Assembly (NCBI GenBank): GCA_018402455.1
Contig: JAGYIG010000004.1
Location: forward strand, 1 to 64,000
DNA from: Opitutaceae bacterium
Lineage (GTDB): Bacteria > Verrucomicrobiota > Verrucomicrobiia > Opitutales > Opitutaceae
Direction of reading: 5' to 3'
Length of the DNA: 64,000 bases
A program made the position numbers and the translations under genes. The notes under the pieces were generated by a model. The model made no database searches, was not told where the DNA came from, and worked only from the letters and a program-made list of their open reading frames with translations. Shown here one piece after another: positions 1 to 7,331 of this stretch. Position 1 is the stretch's first letter. Each line of letters starts with the position of its first letter.

Positions 1-171
1 GCCGCCGATTGGACGCACCCCTACTCCCGCGACGCCGCGGCCTTCCCGAGCGACTGGACCCGCCAGGTCAAGTTCTGGCCGTCGGTCGGCCGCGTGGACA
101 ACGTCTACGGCGACCGCCACCTTGTCTGCTCCTGCGTCGGCATGGAGGCCCACACGGACGGACCAGCCTAG
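1..171 (+). CDS. gcvP: Glycine dehydrogenase (decarboxylating), C-terminal end only
   Basis: An open frame runs from base 1 to TAG at 169-171 (56 codons); the gene starts outside the window. The residues [22 protein letters not shown] match the well-conserved C-terminal tail of the P-protein of the glycine cleavage system, the PLP enzyme that decarboxylates glycine and passes the aminomethyl group to the lipoyl H-protein. The catalytic lysine and most of the protein are not visible, so activity cannot be judged. The next gene on the same strand starts 155 bases later, so co-transcription is not evident. The assignment rests on the tail motif alone, but that motif is characteristic. Confidence 0.85.
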   Translation, partial: AADWTHPYSRDAAAFPSDWTRQVKFWPSVGRVDNVYGDRHLVCSCVGMEAHTDGPA

Positions 172-326
172 ATCGGATCGGCTCGCGCCATGGACCAGGC
201 CCCGGAATCAGGTAGCGGCGAGCGGGAGCGAGCCGAAGCCCCGGCCGGCTGCACTATTTGAACTTTATCTGTCACCGGGTGGGTCGGCATTGCGCTCCGG
301 CCCGAGACCTTCCTACATGGGCGGCC

Positions 327-1121
327 ATGCGTTACATCCGTCACCTGACTTCTGCCGGCCCCGCCTGGGCTGCCCTCACCCCCGATGGAGATACTCGTGC
401 CGTGGCGGGTGACATTTTTGGTGAACACACCGTCACCGGCGCACACGTGACCCCGACTCAGGTGCTCGCGCCGATTGCGCCCACCAACATCATCGGCATC
501 GGACTCAACTATCGGAAGCATGCCGACGAAGGTAAAAAGTCGGTCCCGGAACGCCCCATGTGGTTTGCGAAGACGACTGGAGCCCTGCAGCACCCGGGTG
601 AACCCATCGTGCTGCCCGCCAGTTCGGCCAAAGTCGATTACGAGGGTGAACTCGCGATCGTGATTGGCCGCGACGCGAAGAACGTCCGGTGCGAGGACGC
701 CATCAACTACGTCCTCGGCTACACCATTGCCATCGATGTCTCGGCCCGGGACTGGCAGTTCGAGCTCGGCGGCGGCCAGTTCAACCACGCCAAGAGCTTC
801 GATACCTTCTGCCCGCTCGGTCCCTTTCTGGTGGACCCCGCCGAGCTCCCCGATCCGGACAACTTGACGCTCACCACCCGGGTAAACGGGGAAGTCCGCC
901 AAGACTCGACCACGGCCAACATGGTGTTCGATGTGCGCACGTTGATTTCCTTCCTGAGCACTGATCGGACCTTGCCCGCCGGGACGGTGATTTTGACCGG
1001 CACCCCCGAAGGCGTGGGCTACGCCCGCACGCCTCCCGTGTGGCTGCAGCCGGGCGACATCATCGAAGTCGATATCGCCGGACTCGGATCCCTGCGCAAT
1101 CCCGTGGTGGCCGCTTCCTGA
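327..1121 (+). CDS. Fumarylacetoacetate hydrolase (FAH) family protein
   Basis: 264 aa, cytosolic. The C-terminal FAH fold is clear: NIIGIGLNYRKHADE, then the metal-site strand VDYEGELAIVIG (E106 and E108) with D137 in AIDVSARD, and the terminal TGTPEGVGYARTPP and LQPGDIIEVDI motifs. Enzymes of this fold are Mg2+/Mn2+-dependent hydrolases, decarboxylases or isomerases of acylpyruvates, 2-keto-3-deoxy sugar acids and aromatic ring-cleavage products; the sequence does not fix the substrate. The ATG at 327 is chosen because the longer frame from 258 adds 23 residues of non-family sequence. The gene converges on the minus-strand methyltransferase that ends at 1139, 17 bases away. It may process the product of the neighbouring demethylation cluster, but that is inference. 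Confidence 0.88.
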   Translation: MRYIRHLTSAGPAWAALTPDGDTRAVAGDIFGEHTVTGAHVTPTQVLAPIAPTNIIGIGLNYRKHADEGKKSVPERPMWFAKTTGALQHPGEPIVLPASSAKVDYEGELAIVIGRDAKNVRCEDAINYVLGYTIAIDVSARDWQFELGGGQFNHAKSFDTFCPLGPFLVDPAELPDPDNLTLTTRVNGEVRQDSTTANMVFDVRTLISFLSTDRTLPAGTVILTGTPEGVGYARTPPVWLQPGDIIEVDIAGLGSLRNPVVAAS

Positions 1122-1138
1122 GCCGGCGACGCCGGCCG

Positions 1139-2257
1139 TCACATGGCCATCCGCGCCCAACCCGTGCGGGACGGATCGAGCGGCGGGAGCCCCAGCATCT
1201 CGCGCCCCAAGGAGACGTAGTAGCGGTAGTTCTCGATCGGCGTGCCGTTGGTGATGCGGTGATCCAATCCAAAGACACACCCACCGGCGCGCAGGGCGGG
1301 ATCAAGTTTATACTCCAACTCCCGGCGGATGGCCGCCCGGTCCTCACGCAACACGTGCTTGTCGATTCCGCCGCGCAGGGCGAGCCGCTTACCGTAGGTC
1401 CGCCTTATTTGCACGATGTCCATCCCGGCGGCGGGCTCCAGCGGATGGATGCTGTTGAGGCCACAGTCCAGCAGCGCCGCCAGGATGGGGTTGATGTTGC
1501 CATCAGTGTCCTGTTCGAAAACCCGCGTGCCGCGCGAAGAGACGAGGTCCCAAATCTCGCGGTAGTAAGGCTGGAAATATTCCCGAATCTGCACCGGGCC
1601 AATCAGCGGTCCGGATTTCCCGGCCAAGTCTTCGTGCACCATGAGCAGGTCGATGGTGAGTTTTTCGCTGATGGGCTCGAGCACGCGTCGGGTGGTGTCG
1701 GCGAGGGTAGCCAGAATATCGGCCATGAGCTCGGGTTGTTCATAGTAGGCCAGACAGGCGATTTCTTCGCCCATCAATTCACGGGGCGTGTCGAAAGCTC
1801 CGGGCATGTGCGCCACGACGAGAGCGCCCGCCGCCTGCGCCCGGCGAGCCGCCTCGACTTCGTCCCATTTGATCCGTTCGGGGCAAAAGGTGAAGTGGGG
1901 TTTTACCCGCCGCCAATCGTCCATGTCTTTGACCGGAAAATTCAGGGGCAGCGGAATGGTGGCGGTCTGCTTGAGCAGCTTCAGCGTGCGCCCCAGAAAA
2001 TCGCGTTCCACCCGTTCGGTGGTCGTATCGCGAAGCACGACCGGTGGCGGACCGATCCCGTCGGTATATCCCCCACACGCCACCACCGGCACGTAGTCCC
2101 AATCAAACGCGACCATGGCGATCTCGGCCTCGGTCGCGCCTTGGGTCCGCCATTCCGCATCCAGCCCCACGAGGGGGCCAAAAAGCTCGGCAAACATCGG
2201 TCGCGGGGCCTCTCCGAAGGTCAGCAGATCGAGATACTGCTCACGGTGCCATTTCAT
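1139..2257 (-). CDS. Uroporphyrinogen decarboxylase (URO-D) family protein, DTDGN type
   Basis: 372 aa. The protein has the TIM-barrel length of the URO-D superfamily, which holds HemE and the corrinoid:coenzyme methyltransferases MtaA, MtbA and CmuA. It is not HemE: the HemE N-terminal porphyrin signature is absent. Where MtaA-type enzymes have the zinc motif HxCG, this protein reads VFEQDTDGNINPILAALLDCG, followed by HPLEPAAGMDI, LRGGIDKHVL and a final GLDHRITNGTPIENY. It is the last gene of a minus-strand set DUF1638, URO-D (2284-3411), URO-D, with 26 bases to the gene before it, so it is probably translated from the same transcript. Likely role: methyl transfer to or from the corrinoid protein at 4405-5043, substrate unknown. 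Confidence 0.85.
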   Translation of the reverse strand: MKWHREQYLDLLTFGEAPRPMFAELFGPLVGLDAEWRTQGATEAEIAMVAFDWDYVPVVACGGYTDGIGPPPVVLRDTTTERVERDFLGRTLKLLKQTATIPLPLNFPVKDMDDWRRVKPHFTFCPERIKWDEVEAARRAQAAGALVVAHMPGAFDTPRELMGEEIACLAYYEQPELMADILATLADTTRRVLEPISEKLTIDLLMVHEDLAGKSGPLIGPVQIREYFQPYYREIWDLVSSRGTRVFEQDTDGNINPILAALLDCGLNSIHPLEPAAGMDIVQIRRTYGKRLALRGGIDKHVLREDRAAIRRELEYKLDPALRAGGCVFGLDHRITNGTPIENYRYYVSLGREMLGLPPLDPSRTGWARMAM

Positions 2258-2283
2258 GACGAGAAGACGGGACGCGCCACCGG

Positions 2284-3411
2284 CTAGAACGCTTCGCCGC
2301 GCAGAAGCTGATGCTTGCGCCGCATGTAGTGCTGGAAGTTCGCCAGGGAAACATCCGGCGGCACCAGGTGGTCCACGGTGGGGATGAAGCCCCCTTCCTC
2401 GATCAGGGGCAGGAGCTGGCGCAAGTGGGCATCGATCGCCGCCGGACCCTTCGCCAGTTCGCGTTTATCCACCCCGCCCCAGAGGCGCAGGTCCCGGCCG
2501 AATTTTTTCCGCAACGCGATCGGATCCATGTCCGAGGCGCGCTCGAGCGGCCAGATGCCGTCCACCCCCGCGTCCAGGAAGTGCGGGAGGATCAGTTCCG
2601 GATTGCCGTCGGTGTCGATCACCACCCACTGCACCCCGTGGGATTTGAAGAAGGCCACCAGCTTCTTGAGCTCCGGCAGGATAAACTCCACATAGGTGCT
2701 CGGGCTGAGGAGTGGTCCCGTTTTCATGCTCAGGTCCTCGTTGATGAAAACGTAGTCGGGATTCACGTCGGTTTCCAAAAAGGGGCGGGTCATTTCGATG
2801 GTGAACTCCGTGATGAACTCCATCATCTCGTGCATCATTTCCGGCTCGTCATACCAACCGTAACTGAGGTTCTCCGTGCCCATCCACTCGCGGGCGCGCC
2901 AGTAGTAGCCTTGGATGGAAACGTTCTCGCCCAAGACCAACGGGTGCTGCCGATCGCGCCAGCCCGGCAGTTGCATCTCCCGCCAGTAGGCCGGGTAACG
3001 CACCGCCGACTCCGCCCGATAACGGGGCTTGAGCGCAGCAAAGTCCGCGGGCGTCTCCACCGGAAAGCTGATGTATTCATCCATGCTCATGCGCATGCCC
3101 TCCGTCGTGCCGGTGACCAGAGCCTTGGAGATCACCCCATTGGAGCGTTGGATCGTCTCCGTCTCACCCTCGCGACTGATTACCTTCTCCTCGTAACCCG
3201 GTATCATCTCCGTATTGACCTTGATGTATTCGCGGGGATCCAGATCCCAGTGCGGGTCCCCCACAAACCAGTCCCAGTGCAGGTCGGCCGTGTTCAGGCC
3301 TTCCTGCTGCCAGCGCTGCTTGGTCTGCGTCCAGACGCCCACCTCGTGGTTGGGCACCCGGTCGACCGGTTGGTAGTTCATACAGGCGTGAAAGCGTTCG
3401 CGGGGAGTCAT
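2284..3411 (-). CDS. URO-D family methyltransferase-like protein, DTDGN type
   Basis: 375 aa. The N-terminus MTPRERFHACMNYQPVDRVP is the usual opening of MtaA/CmuA-like URO-D proteins (helix plus the DRVP turn). The later motifs WVVIDTDGNPELILPHFLDAGVDG, LWGGVDKREL and TVDHLVPPDVS match the protein at 1139-2257 closely in order, so the two are paralogues. Both replace the HxCG metal motif with DTDGN, so zinc-thiolate chemistry as in MtaA is doubtful; the histidine in TVDHLVPPDVS may be part of the site. It is co-directional with DUF1638 upstream (79 bases) and the paralogue downstream (26 bases). An alternative is a corrinoid-dependent demethylase acting directly on a methoxylated substrate. 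Confidence 0.87.
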   Translation of the reverse strand: MTPRERFHACMNYQPVDRVPNHEVGVWTQTKQRWQQEGLNTADLHWDWFVGDPHWDLDPREYIKVNTEMIPGYEEKVISREGETETIQRSNGVISKALVTGTTEGMRMSMDEYISFPVETPADFAALKPRYRAESAVRYPAYWREMQLPGWRDRQHPLVLGENVSIQGYYWRAREWMGTENLSYGWYDEPEMMHEMMEFITEFTIEMTRPFLETDVNPDYVFINEDLSMKTGPLLSPSTYVEFILPELKKLVAFFKSHGVQWVVIDTDGNPELILPHFLDAGVDGIWPLERASDMDPIALRKKFGRDLRLWGGVDKRELAKGPAAIDAHLRQLLPLIEEGGFIPTVDHLVPPDVSLANFQHYMRRKHQLLRGEAF

Positions 3412-3490
3412 GGTAGACTTTGGGTTTGGGCGTTAATAGGTGCACCGTCGGGCCTCGTCGGCGAAGGCGTGCAACAGTTCAGGTCGGGCT

Positions 3491-4231
3491 TCACGATTCG
3501 TCCGACTCCCGTTCCGCGCGGATGATGGAATCGTCGCCCGTGGTCCGAATGACGTGATGCGGGGGGACGATCAGAAACCGTTGCTCATCCCAATCCCCGG
3601 AAAGCAGCGCGATGAGCAGGGCCGGATCACCCGGGATCCGCTCAAAGCCCCAATGCTGACACGCCGCACAGGTTTTGGTGTAGGCCTCGTCCCCTTGCGG
3701 ATCACCAATGCCCAACCCCACATACGTCGCCCGATCGTAGTGCGAGAGGGCCTCGCGATCCATGGCGAGGAGATACTCGACATCTTCGTCGTCGAATTTT
3801 TCGGCATTCTGTCGGCGCAGATGGGCCTCACGCTCCGGCCCGGGAGAGGCCTTCTCCCGGATCCACCCCGGATGATACCAGTAGTTGCCGGGATGCTGAT
3901 TTTGGTAGTCCGCGTAGCGGTCCTTGTCGCCCAGAAAAAGCGTTACACAATCGTGGGCGCGGGCCAGCACCAGCGGACAGCGCGAGTGGAGCAAATTTTC
4001 CACCCCGCGACCGCATAATCCATAGACCAGCACAATCACTTCGACCTCCGGGTTGGCCTCCGCCTCATCGATGACCCGCTGGAGTTCCTGTTGGAGCAGC
4101 GGCGGATTTTCGTGCAAACCCACGGGCAAAAACACCTGTCCGACCACGTGCTTGGCGTCCCGGGTAAAATGCCTCACCTCCGGCTCCAATACGCCGCAAG
4201 CGACAACCATGACTTTAGATACTTTGGTCAT
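3491..4231 (-). CDS. DUF1638 family protein
   Basis: 246 aa, no signal peptide. The N-terminal half VSKVMVVACGVLEPEV and VEVIVLVYGLCGRGVENL, followed by LARAHDCVTLFLGDKDRYADY and YWYHPGWI, is typical of DUF1638. This family is often encoded beside corrinoid proteins and MtaA/MttB-like methyltransferases in methanogens, acetogens and other anaerobes, but it has no established biochemical role. Conserved cysteines are present (ACGVL, GLCGRG, CAACQHWG), so metal or corrinoid handling is possible. It is the first gene of the minus-strand set and is divergent from the corrinoid-protein gene, with 173 bases between them. The family call is from remembered motifs and context. Confidence 0.75.
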   Translation of the reverse strand: MTKVSKVMVVACGVLEPEVRHFTRDAKHVVGQVFLPVGLHENPPLLQQELQRVIDEAEANPEVEVIVLVYGLCGRGVENLLHSRCPLVLARAHDCVTLFLGDKDRYADYQNQHPGNYWYHPGWIREKASPGPEREAHLRRQNAEKFDDEDVEYLLAMDREALSHYDRATYVGLGIGDPQGDEAYTKTCAACQHWGFERIPGDPALLIALLSGDWDEQRFLIVPPHHVIRTTGDDSIIRAERESDES

Positions 4232-4404
4232 TGGGGGATCAGAGGAGGATACCGCGCGAACCGTCGCGCTACATTTGTTTAAACCACTTCAAGTCCATCC
4301 TTACAACTTAGGTGCCTTGTATTATTTGGGACTTTTTGTGTGCGTTCCGGTCAATTCGATTCGTTCGGATTTACTTGCTCAAATTCACCGTCCATTCTCC
4401 GAAC
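4232..4404. promoter_or_regulatory. Divergent promoter region of the corrinoid/URO-D cluster
   Basis: 173 bases separate the divergent starts of the DUF1638 gene and the corrinoid-protein gene. The stretch is clearly AT-richer than its surroundings, especially 4260-4380, as expected for back-to-back promoters. I do not see a convincing -35/-10 pair, a cobalamin riboswitch or a long palindrome, so the regulator is unknown. A frame that reads through from 4312 into the corrinoid gene gives 31 extra residues without family similarity and is not used. Confidence 0.45.
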
Positions 4405-5043
4405 ATGCCCCAACTTGCAGACCTCACCGCGGCGGTGGCAGCCGGTAACCGGAAAGACACCGCCCGTCTCACTCAAGAACTGCTCGACGCTGGCGTCGAG
4501 CCCCAGGTGATCGTCGAAAAAGGCCTGGTGCCCGGCATGTCGATCATCGGCGAAAAATTTGCCGCCAACGAAATCTTCGTGCCCGAGATGCTGATCGCCG
4601 CCCGCTCCATGAAGGGCGCGCTCGCGCTGCTCGAACCCCTGCTCGCCGACGCGGGCGTGAAGCCCGAGCACACCGTCGTCATCGGCACGGTGCAGGGCGA
4701 TCTGCACGACATCGGCAAGAACCTCATCGCCATGATGTGGAAGGGCGCGGGTTTCGAGGTCATCGACCTCGGCACCAATGTCCCGGCGGAAAAATTTCTC
4801 GCCGCCGCCCAGGAGCACAACGCGTCCGTGGTCGGACTCTCCTCCCTTCTGACCACCACCATGCCCGCCATGCGCGAGGTGGTGAAAGTCCTCCGCGAAG
4901 CCGGCCTCACCAAGACCAAAATTGTGGTGGGCGGCGCTCCCATCACCCCGACGTTCGCCACTGAAATCGGGGCCGATGGCTACGCGGCGGATGCCGGTTC
5001 CGCCGTGGCCGTAGCCCGCGAGTTGATGGGAATCACGGCCTGA
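4405..5043 (+). CDS. Corrinoid (B12-binding) methyltransferase protein, MtaC/MtbC type
   Basis: 212 aa, cytosolic. Residues 1-90 form the helical cap domain typical of MtbC/MetH modules (VEKGLVPGMSIIGEKF, EIFVPEMLIAARSMKGAL). Residues 91-212 are the Rossmann B12 domain with the cobalt-ligand motif GDLHDIGKN (His101 is the lower axial ligand), GLSSLLTTTMPAM and GGAPITPTFATEIGADGYAADA. These small proteins carry the methyl group between a substrate-specific methyltransferase and a second, URO-D-type transferase. The ATG at 4405 fits the family N-terminus (MPQLADLTAAV). The gene is followed after 43 bases by a URO-D protein with an HxCG motif, the natural partner. No MtaB, MttB or MtmB-like first methyltransferase and no RamA-type reactivase are in view. 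Confidence 0.93.
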   Translation: MPQLADLTAAVAAGNRKDTARLTQELLDAGVEPQVIVEKGLVPGMSIIGEKFAANEIFVPEMLIAARSMKGALALLEPLLADAGVKPEHTVVIGTVQGDLHDIGKNLIAMMWKGAGFEVIDLGTNVPAEKFLAAAQEHNASVVGLSSLLTTTMPAMREVVKVLREAGLTKTKIVVGGAPITPTFATEIGADGYAADAGSAVAVARELMGITA

Positions 5044-5086
5044 GCCGACGGGCGCAGCCCATTCGTGGCGCGCCCCTCATCCGACC

Positions 5087-6346
5087 ATGACCTCCCGGGA
5101 AAAAGTCCGCCGCGCCCTCAATCATGAAGCTGGCCCGGTGCCGGTGGATTTTGGCAGCACGGGGCTGACCGGTCTGCACGTGAGCTGCGTCGCCGCCCTG
5201 CGCGACCACTACGGCTTGCCGCCACATCCCGAGAAAGTTTGGGAGCCGTTTCAAATGTTGGGCGAGGTGGAGGATGACCTTGCCGCCGCGCTCGGCTCCG
5301 ACTGCGTGGGGGCCATGGGCCGCGGCACCATGTTTGGATTTGCGAACGAGGGCTGGCGGGAATGGAAGACCCCGTGGGGTCAGGTCGTGCTGGTGCCCGC
5401 GGATTTTCGCACCCGCGAAGCCGAGAACGGCGACGTGTTTATTTTCCCGCAAGGCGATACCTCCGTCCCCGCCAGCGGCCACATGCCGGCTAAAGGCTAC
5501 TTCTTCGATGCGGTGGTGCGCCAGGAGCCCATCGATGAAGACAACCTGAACCCCGCCGACAATTGTGAGGAGTTCACGGTGATGACAGCGGAGGAGATCA
5601 CGCACTGGCGCGAAACCTTCGCGCGCATGCAGGGGGAAAATCGCGCCATTGTGTCCGGGATCGGCGGCACCGGATTCGGCGACATCGCGCTCGTGCCCGC
5701 CGCCTTCCTCAAGCACCCCAAGGGGATTCGGGACATTGCCGAGTGGTATATGGTCCTGCTCGAAGATCCGGACTACGTGCACCAGATCTTCGACTACCAA
5801 AGTAAAGTCGCGCTGCAAAACCTCGAGACCTTCGCCGCCATCGCGGGAGATGCCATCGACGTGATCACGATTTGTGGCACGGATTTCGGCACCCAGACTT
5901 CCCAGTTCTGCTCGGTCCAAACCTTCAACGACCTCTACGCCCCCTACTACCGGCGGATCAACGACTGGATCCATGAGCATACCACCTGGCGAACCTTCAA
6001 GCACTCCTGCGGTGCCGTCCGGCCCCTGATCGACTCCTTCCTCGCCGCCGGCTTCGATATTCTCAACCCTGTGCAGTGTTCCGCCACCGGTATGGACCCG
6101 AACGAGCTGAAAGCGGAATTTGGCGATCGGGTGGTGTTCTGGGGCGGCGGCGTGGATACCCAGAAAACCCTGCCGTTCGGATCGCCCGCCGCGGTGCGCA
6201 CGGAGGTCCTGGAGCGCCTGAAAGCTTTCTCTCCCGGCGGTGGGTTCGTGTTCAATACCATCCACAACACGCAAGCCCGCACCCCCGTTGAAAATATCGT
6301 CGCCATGGTCGATACCGTCCGGGAGTTCAACCACGCCGGAGCCTAG
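5087..6346 (+). CDS. URO-D family corrinoid methyltransferase, HxCG type
   Basis: 419 aa, longer than MtaA (about 340). It opens with MTSREKVRRALNHEAGPVPVDFG, as in this superfamily. Near residue 305 it has FKHSCGAVRPLIDSFLAAGFDILNPVQ; the His-x-Cys-Gly matches the zinc motif of MtaA/CmuA-type enzymes that bind a thiol acceptor. Later motifs are FWGGGVDTQKTLPFGSP and FVFNTIHNTQARTPVENI, where MtaA has its second cysteine, so the third zinc ligand is uncertain. It lies 43 bases downstream of the corrinoid-protein gene and should be co-expressed with it. Likely job: methyl transfer with the corrinoid protein, either to tetrahydrofolate or a thiol, or from a methoxylated substrate. Confidence 0.88.
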   Translation: MTSREKVRRALNHEAGPVPVDFGSTGLTGLHVSCVAALRDHYGLPPHPEKVWEPFQMLGEVEDDLAAALGSDCVGAMGRGTMFGFANEGWREWKTPWGQVVLVPADFRTREAENGDVFIFPQGDTSVPASGHMPAKGYFFDAVVRQEPIDEDNLNPADNCEEFTVMTAEEITHWRETFARMQGENRAIVSGIGGTGFGDIALVPAAFLKHPKGIRDIAEWYMVLLEDPDYVHQIFDYQSKVALQNLETFAAIAGDAIDVITICGTDFGTQTSQFCSVQTFNDLYAPYYRRINDWIHEHTTWRTFKHSCGAVRPLIDSFLAAGFDILNPVQCSATGMDPNELKAEFGDRVVFWGGGVDTQKTLPFGSPAAVRTEVLERLKAFSPGGGFVFNTIHNTQARTPVENIVAMVDTVREFNHAGA

Positions 6347-6601
6347 CCCGGCCCACCGACCGATTGACCCGAATGCGACGGTCTCGCCGGCTTCCCCCAG
6401 CCCGTCCGCCCGAAGCTGTTCACACCCGCTTGTCGCGGGGCTGTCACTGTATCGACACGGTAAATACACCCAGTGATGTGCGATATTATTCTGTTAAACA
6501 AAGACTTGCCTAGCATAAGGGCGAAGAATGCTGGCGCAGCACCCGCAGTAGCCCCACCGCGCCTCACAAGTTATTCACAACCCTTCGCACCCTATGGTGA
6601 A

Positions 6602-7258
6602 TTACTGCTGGGCCGCCTCAAATCCCCAGATTCGCGCCCAGCTGGCAAGGTTGGCTTCCACCTGGTCGGCGCCGGCCTCACGGAGTTCGGCGGCGGAGTG
6701 GGTGCCGGTCGTGACGCCGAAAAAGGCCCACCCCGCTACCCGCGCAGCCGCCACATCGTAGGGCGAATCGCCCACCAGACAGGTGGTCTCATTGGCTGCC
6801 GCCAAGCGGTCCAGCATCCACGCGTTGAACTCCGGTTCCGGTTTCAACCACGCCGTATCCTCGGCTCCCACGATATCATCAAGCCACGGGGAAATCCCCA
6901 GATGGTCGCAAATTATCCGGGCCGACGGACCGTGTTTGTTGGTGAAGACCGCGGTTTGTCGGCCACTGGCTTTCAGGTGACGCAGAAGACCTTCCGCCCC
7001 CGGCAACAGCGACACGCCTTCCAGCAAGGTTTCCTGCCAGTGAGGACGGTAAATCGCCAACGCCTCCGCCACTCGATCCGCCGGCACAAAGTTGCCCATG
7101 GCCTTGGGCAGCCCTCCCCCAATCGCCCGCCGCACCGCCTCATAGGTCGGGGCCGGATACCCCAGTTTCGGCAACGTGTAGCAGTAACAGCGGTGGATGG
7201 CGGGCAGGTGATCAATCAGGGTGCCGTCCAAATCAAAAAGAAAGGTGCGCAAACGCAT
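6602..7258 (-). CDS. HAD-superfamily hydrolase, phosphoglycolate phosphatase-like
   Basis: 218 aa. HAD motif I is FLFDLDGTLID at residues 6-16 (nucleophile Asp), motif II is TNKHG near 105, the motif III lysine is in WLKPEPE, and motif IV is VGDSPYDVAAA. The helical cap between motifs I and II is the Gph/subfamily IA type. The enzyme should dephosphorylate a small phosphometabolite such as 2-phosphoglycolate. The ATG at 7258 is preferred because the FDLDGT motif then begins six residues in; longer frames to 7525 overlap the divergent mlaE gene. It converges with the URO-D gene ending at 6346, leaving 255 bases of AT-richer DNA without a gene. Confidence 0.9.
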   Translation of the reverse strand: MRLRTFLFDLDGTLIDHLPAIHRCYCYTLPKLGYPAPTYEAVRRAIGGGLPKAMGNFVPADRVAEALAIYRPHWQETLLEGVSLLPGAEGLLRHLKASGRQTAVFTNKHGPSARIICDHLGISPWLDDIVGAEDTAWLKPEPEFNAWMLDRLAAANETTCLVGDSPYDVAAARVAGWAFFGVTTGTHSAAELREAGADQVEANLASWARIWGFEAAQQ

Positions 7259-7331
7259 GTGCCTTGATCGTCGCGGGTTTCCCCTCTCGCCGGCAACAAC
7301 TTTGGTTTTGCCCGACCCGCTCCCACCGCCG

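Noticed and set aside
1139-3411. HemE (uroporphyrinogen decarboxylase proper) for the URO-D proteins
   Set aside because: The porphyrin-binding N-terminal signature of HemE is absent, and several paralogues sit beside a corrinoid protein, which fits the methyltransferase branch.
4232-4404. Cobalamin riboswitch ahead of the corrinoid-protein gene
   Set aside because: The conserved B12-box sequence and the long stem structure are not present in this AT-rich promoter stretch.
6565-6585. TTATTCACA (also at 14570-14585), a DnaA-box-like string
   Set aside because: Two isolated matches eight kb apart, each next to a gene end, with no cluster, AT-rich unwinding element or dnaA/dnaN gene; not evidence of an origin.
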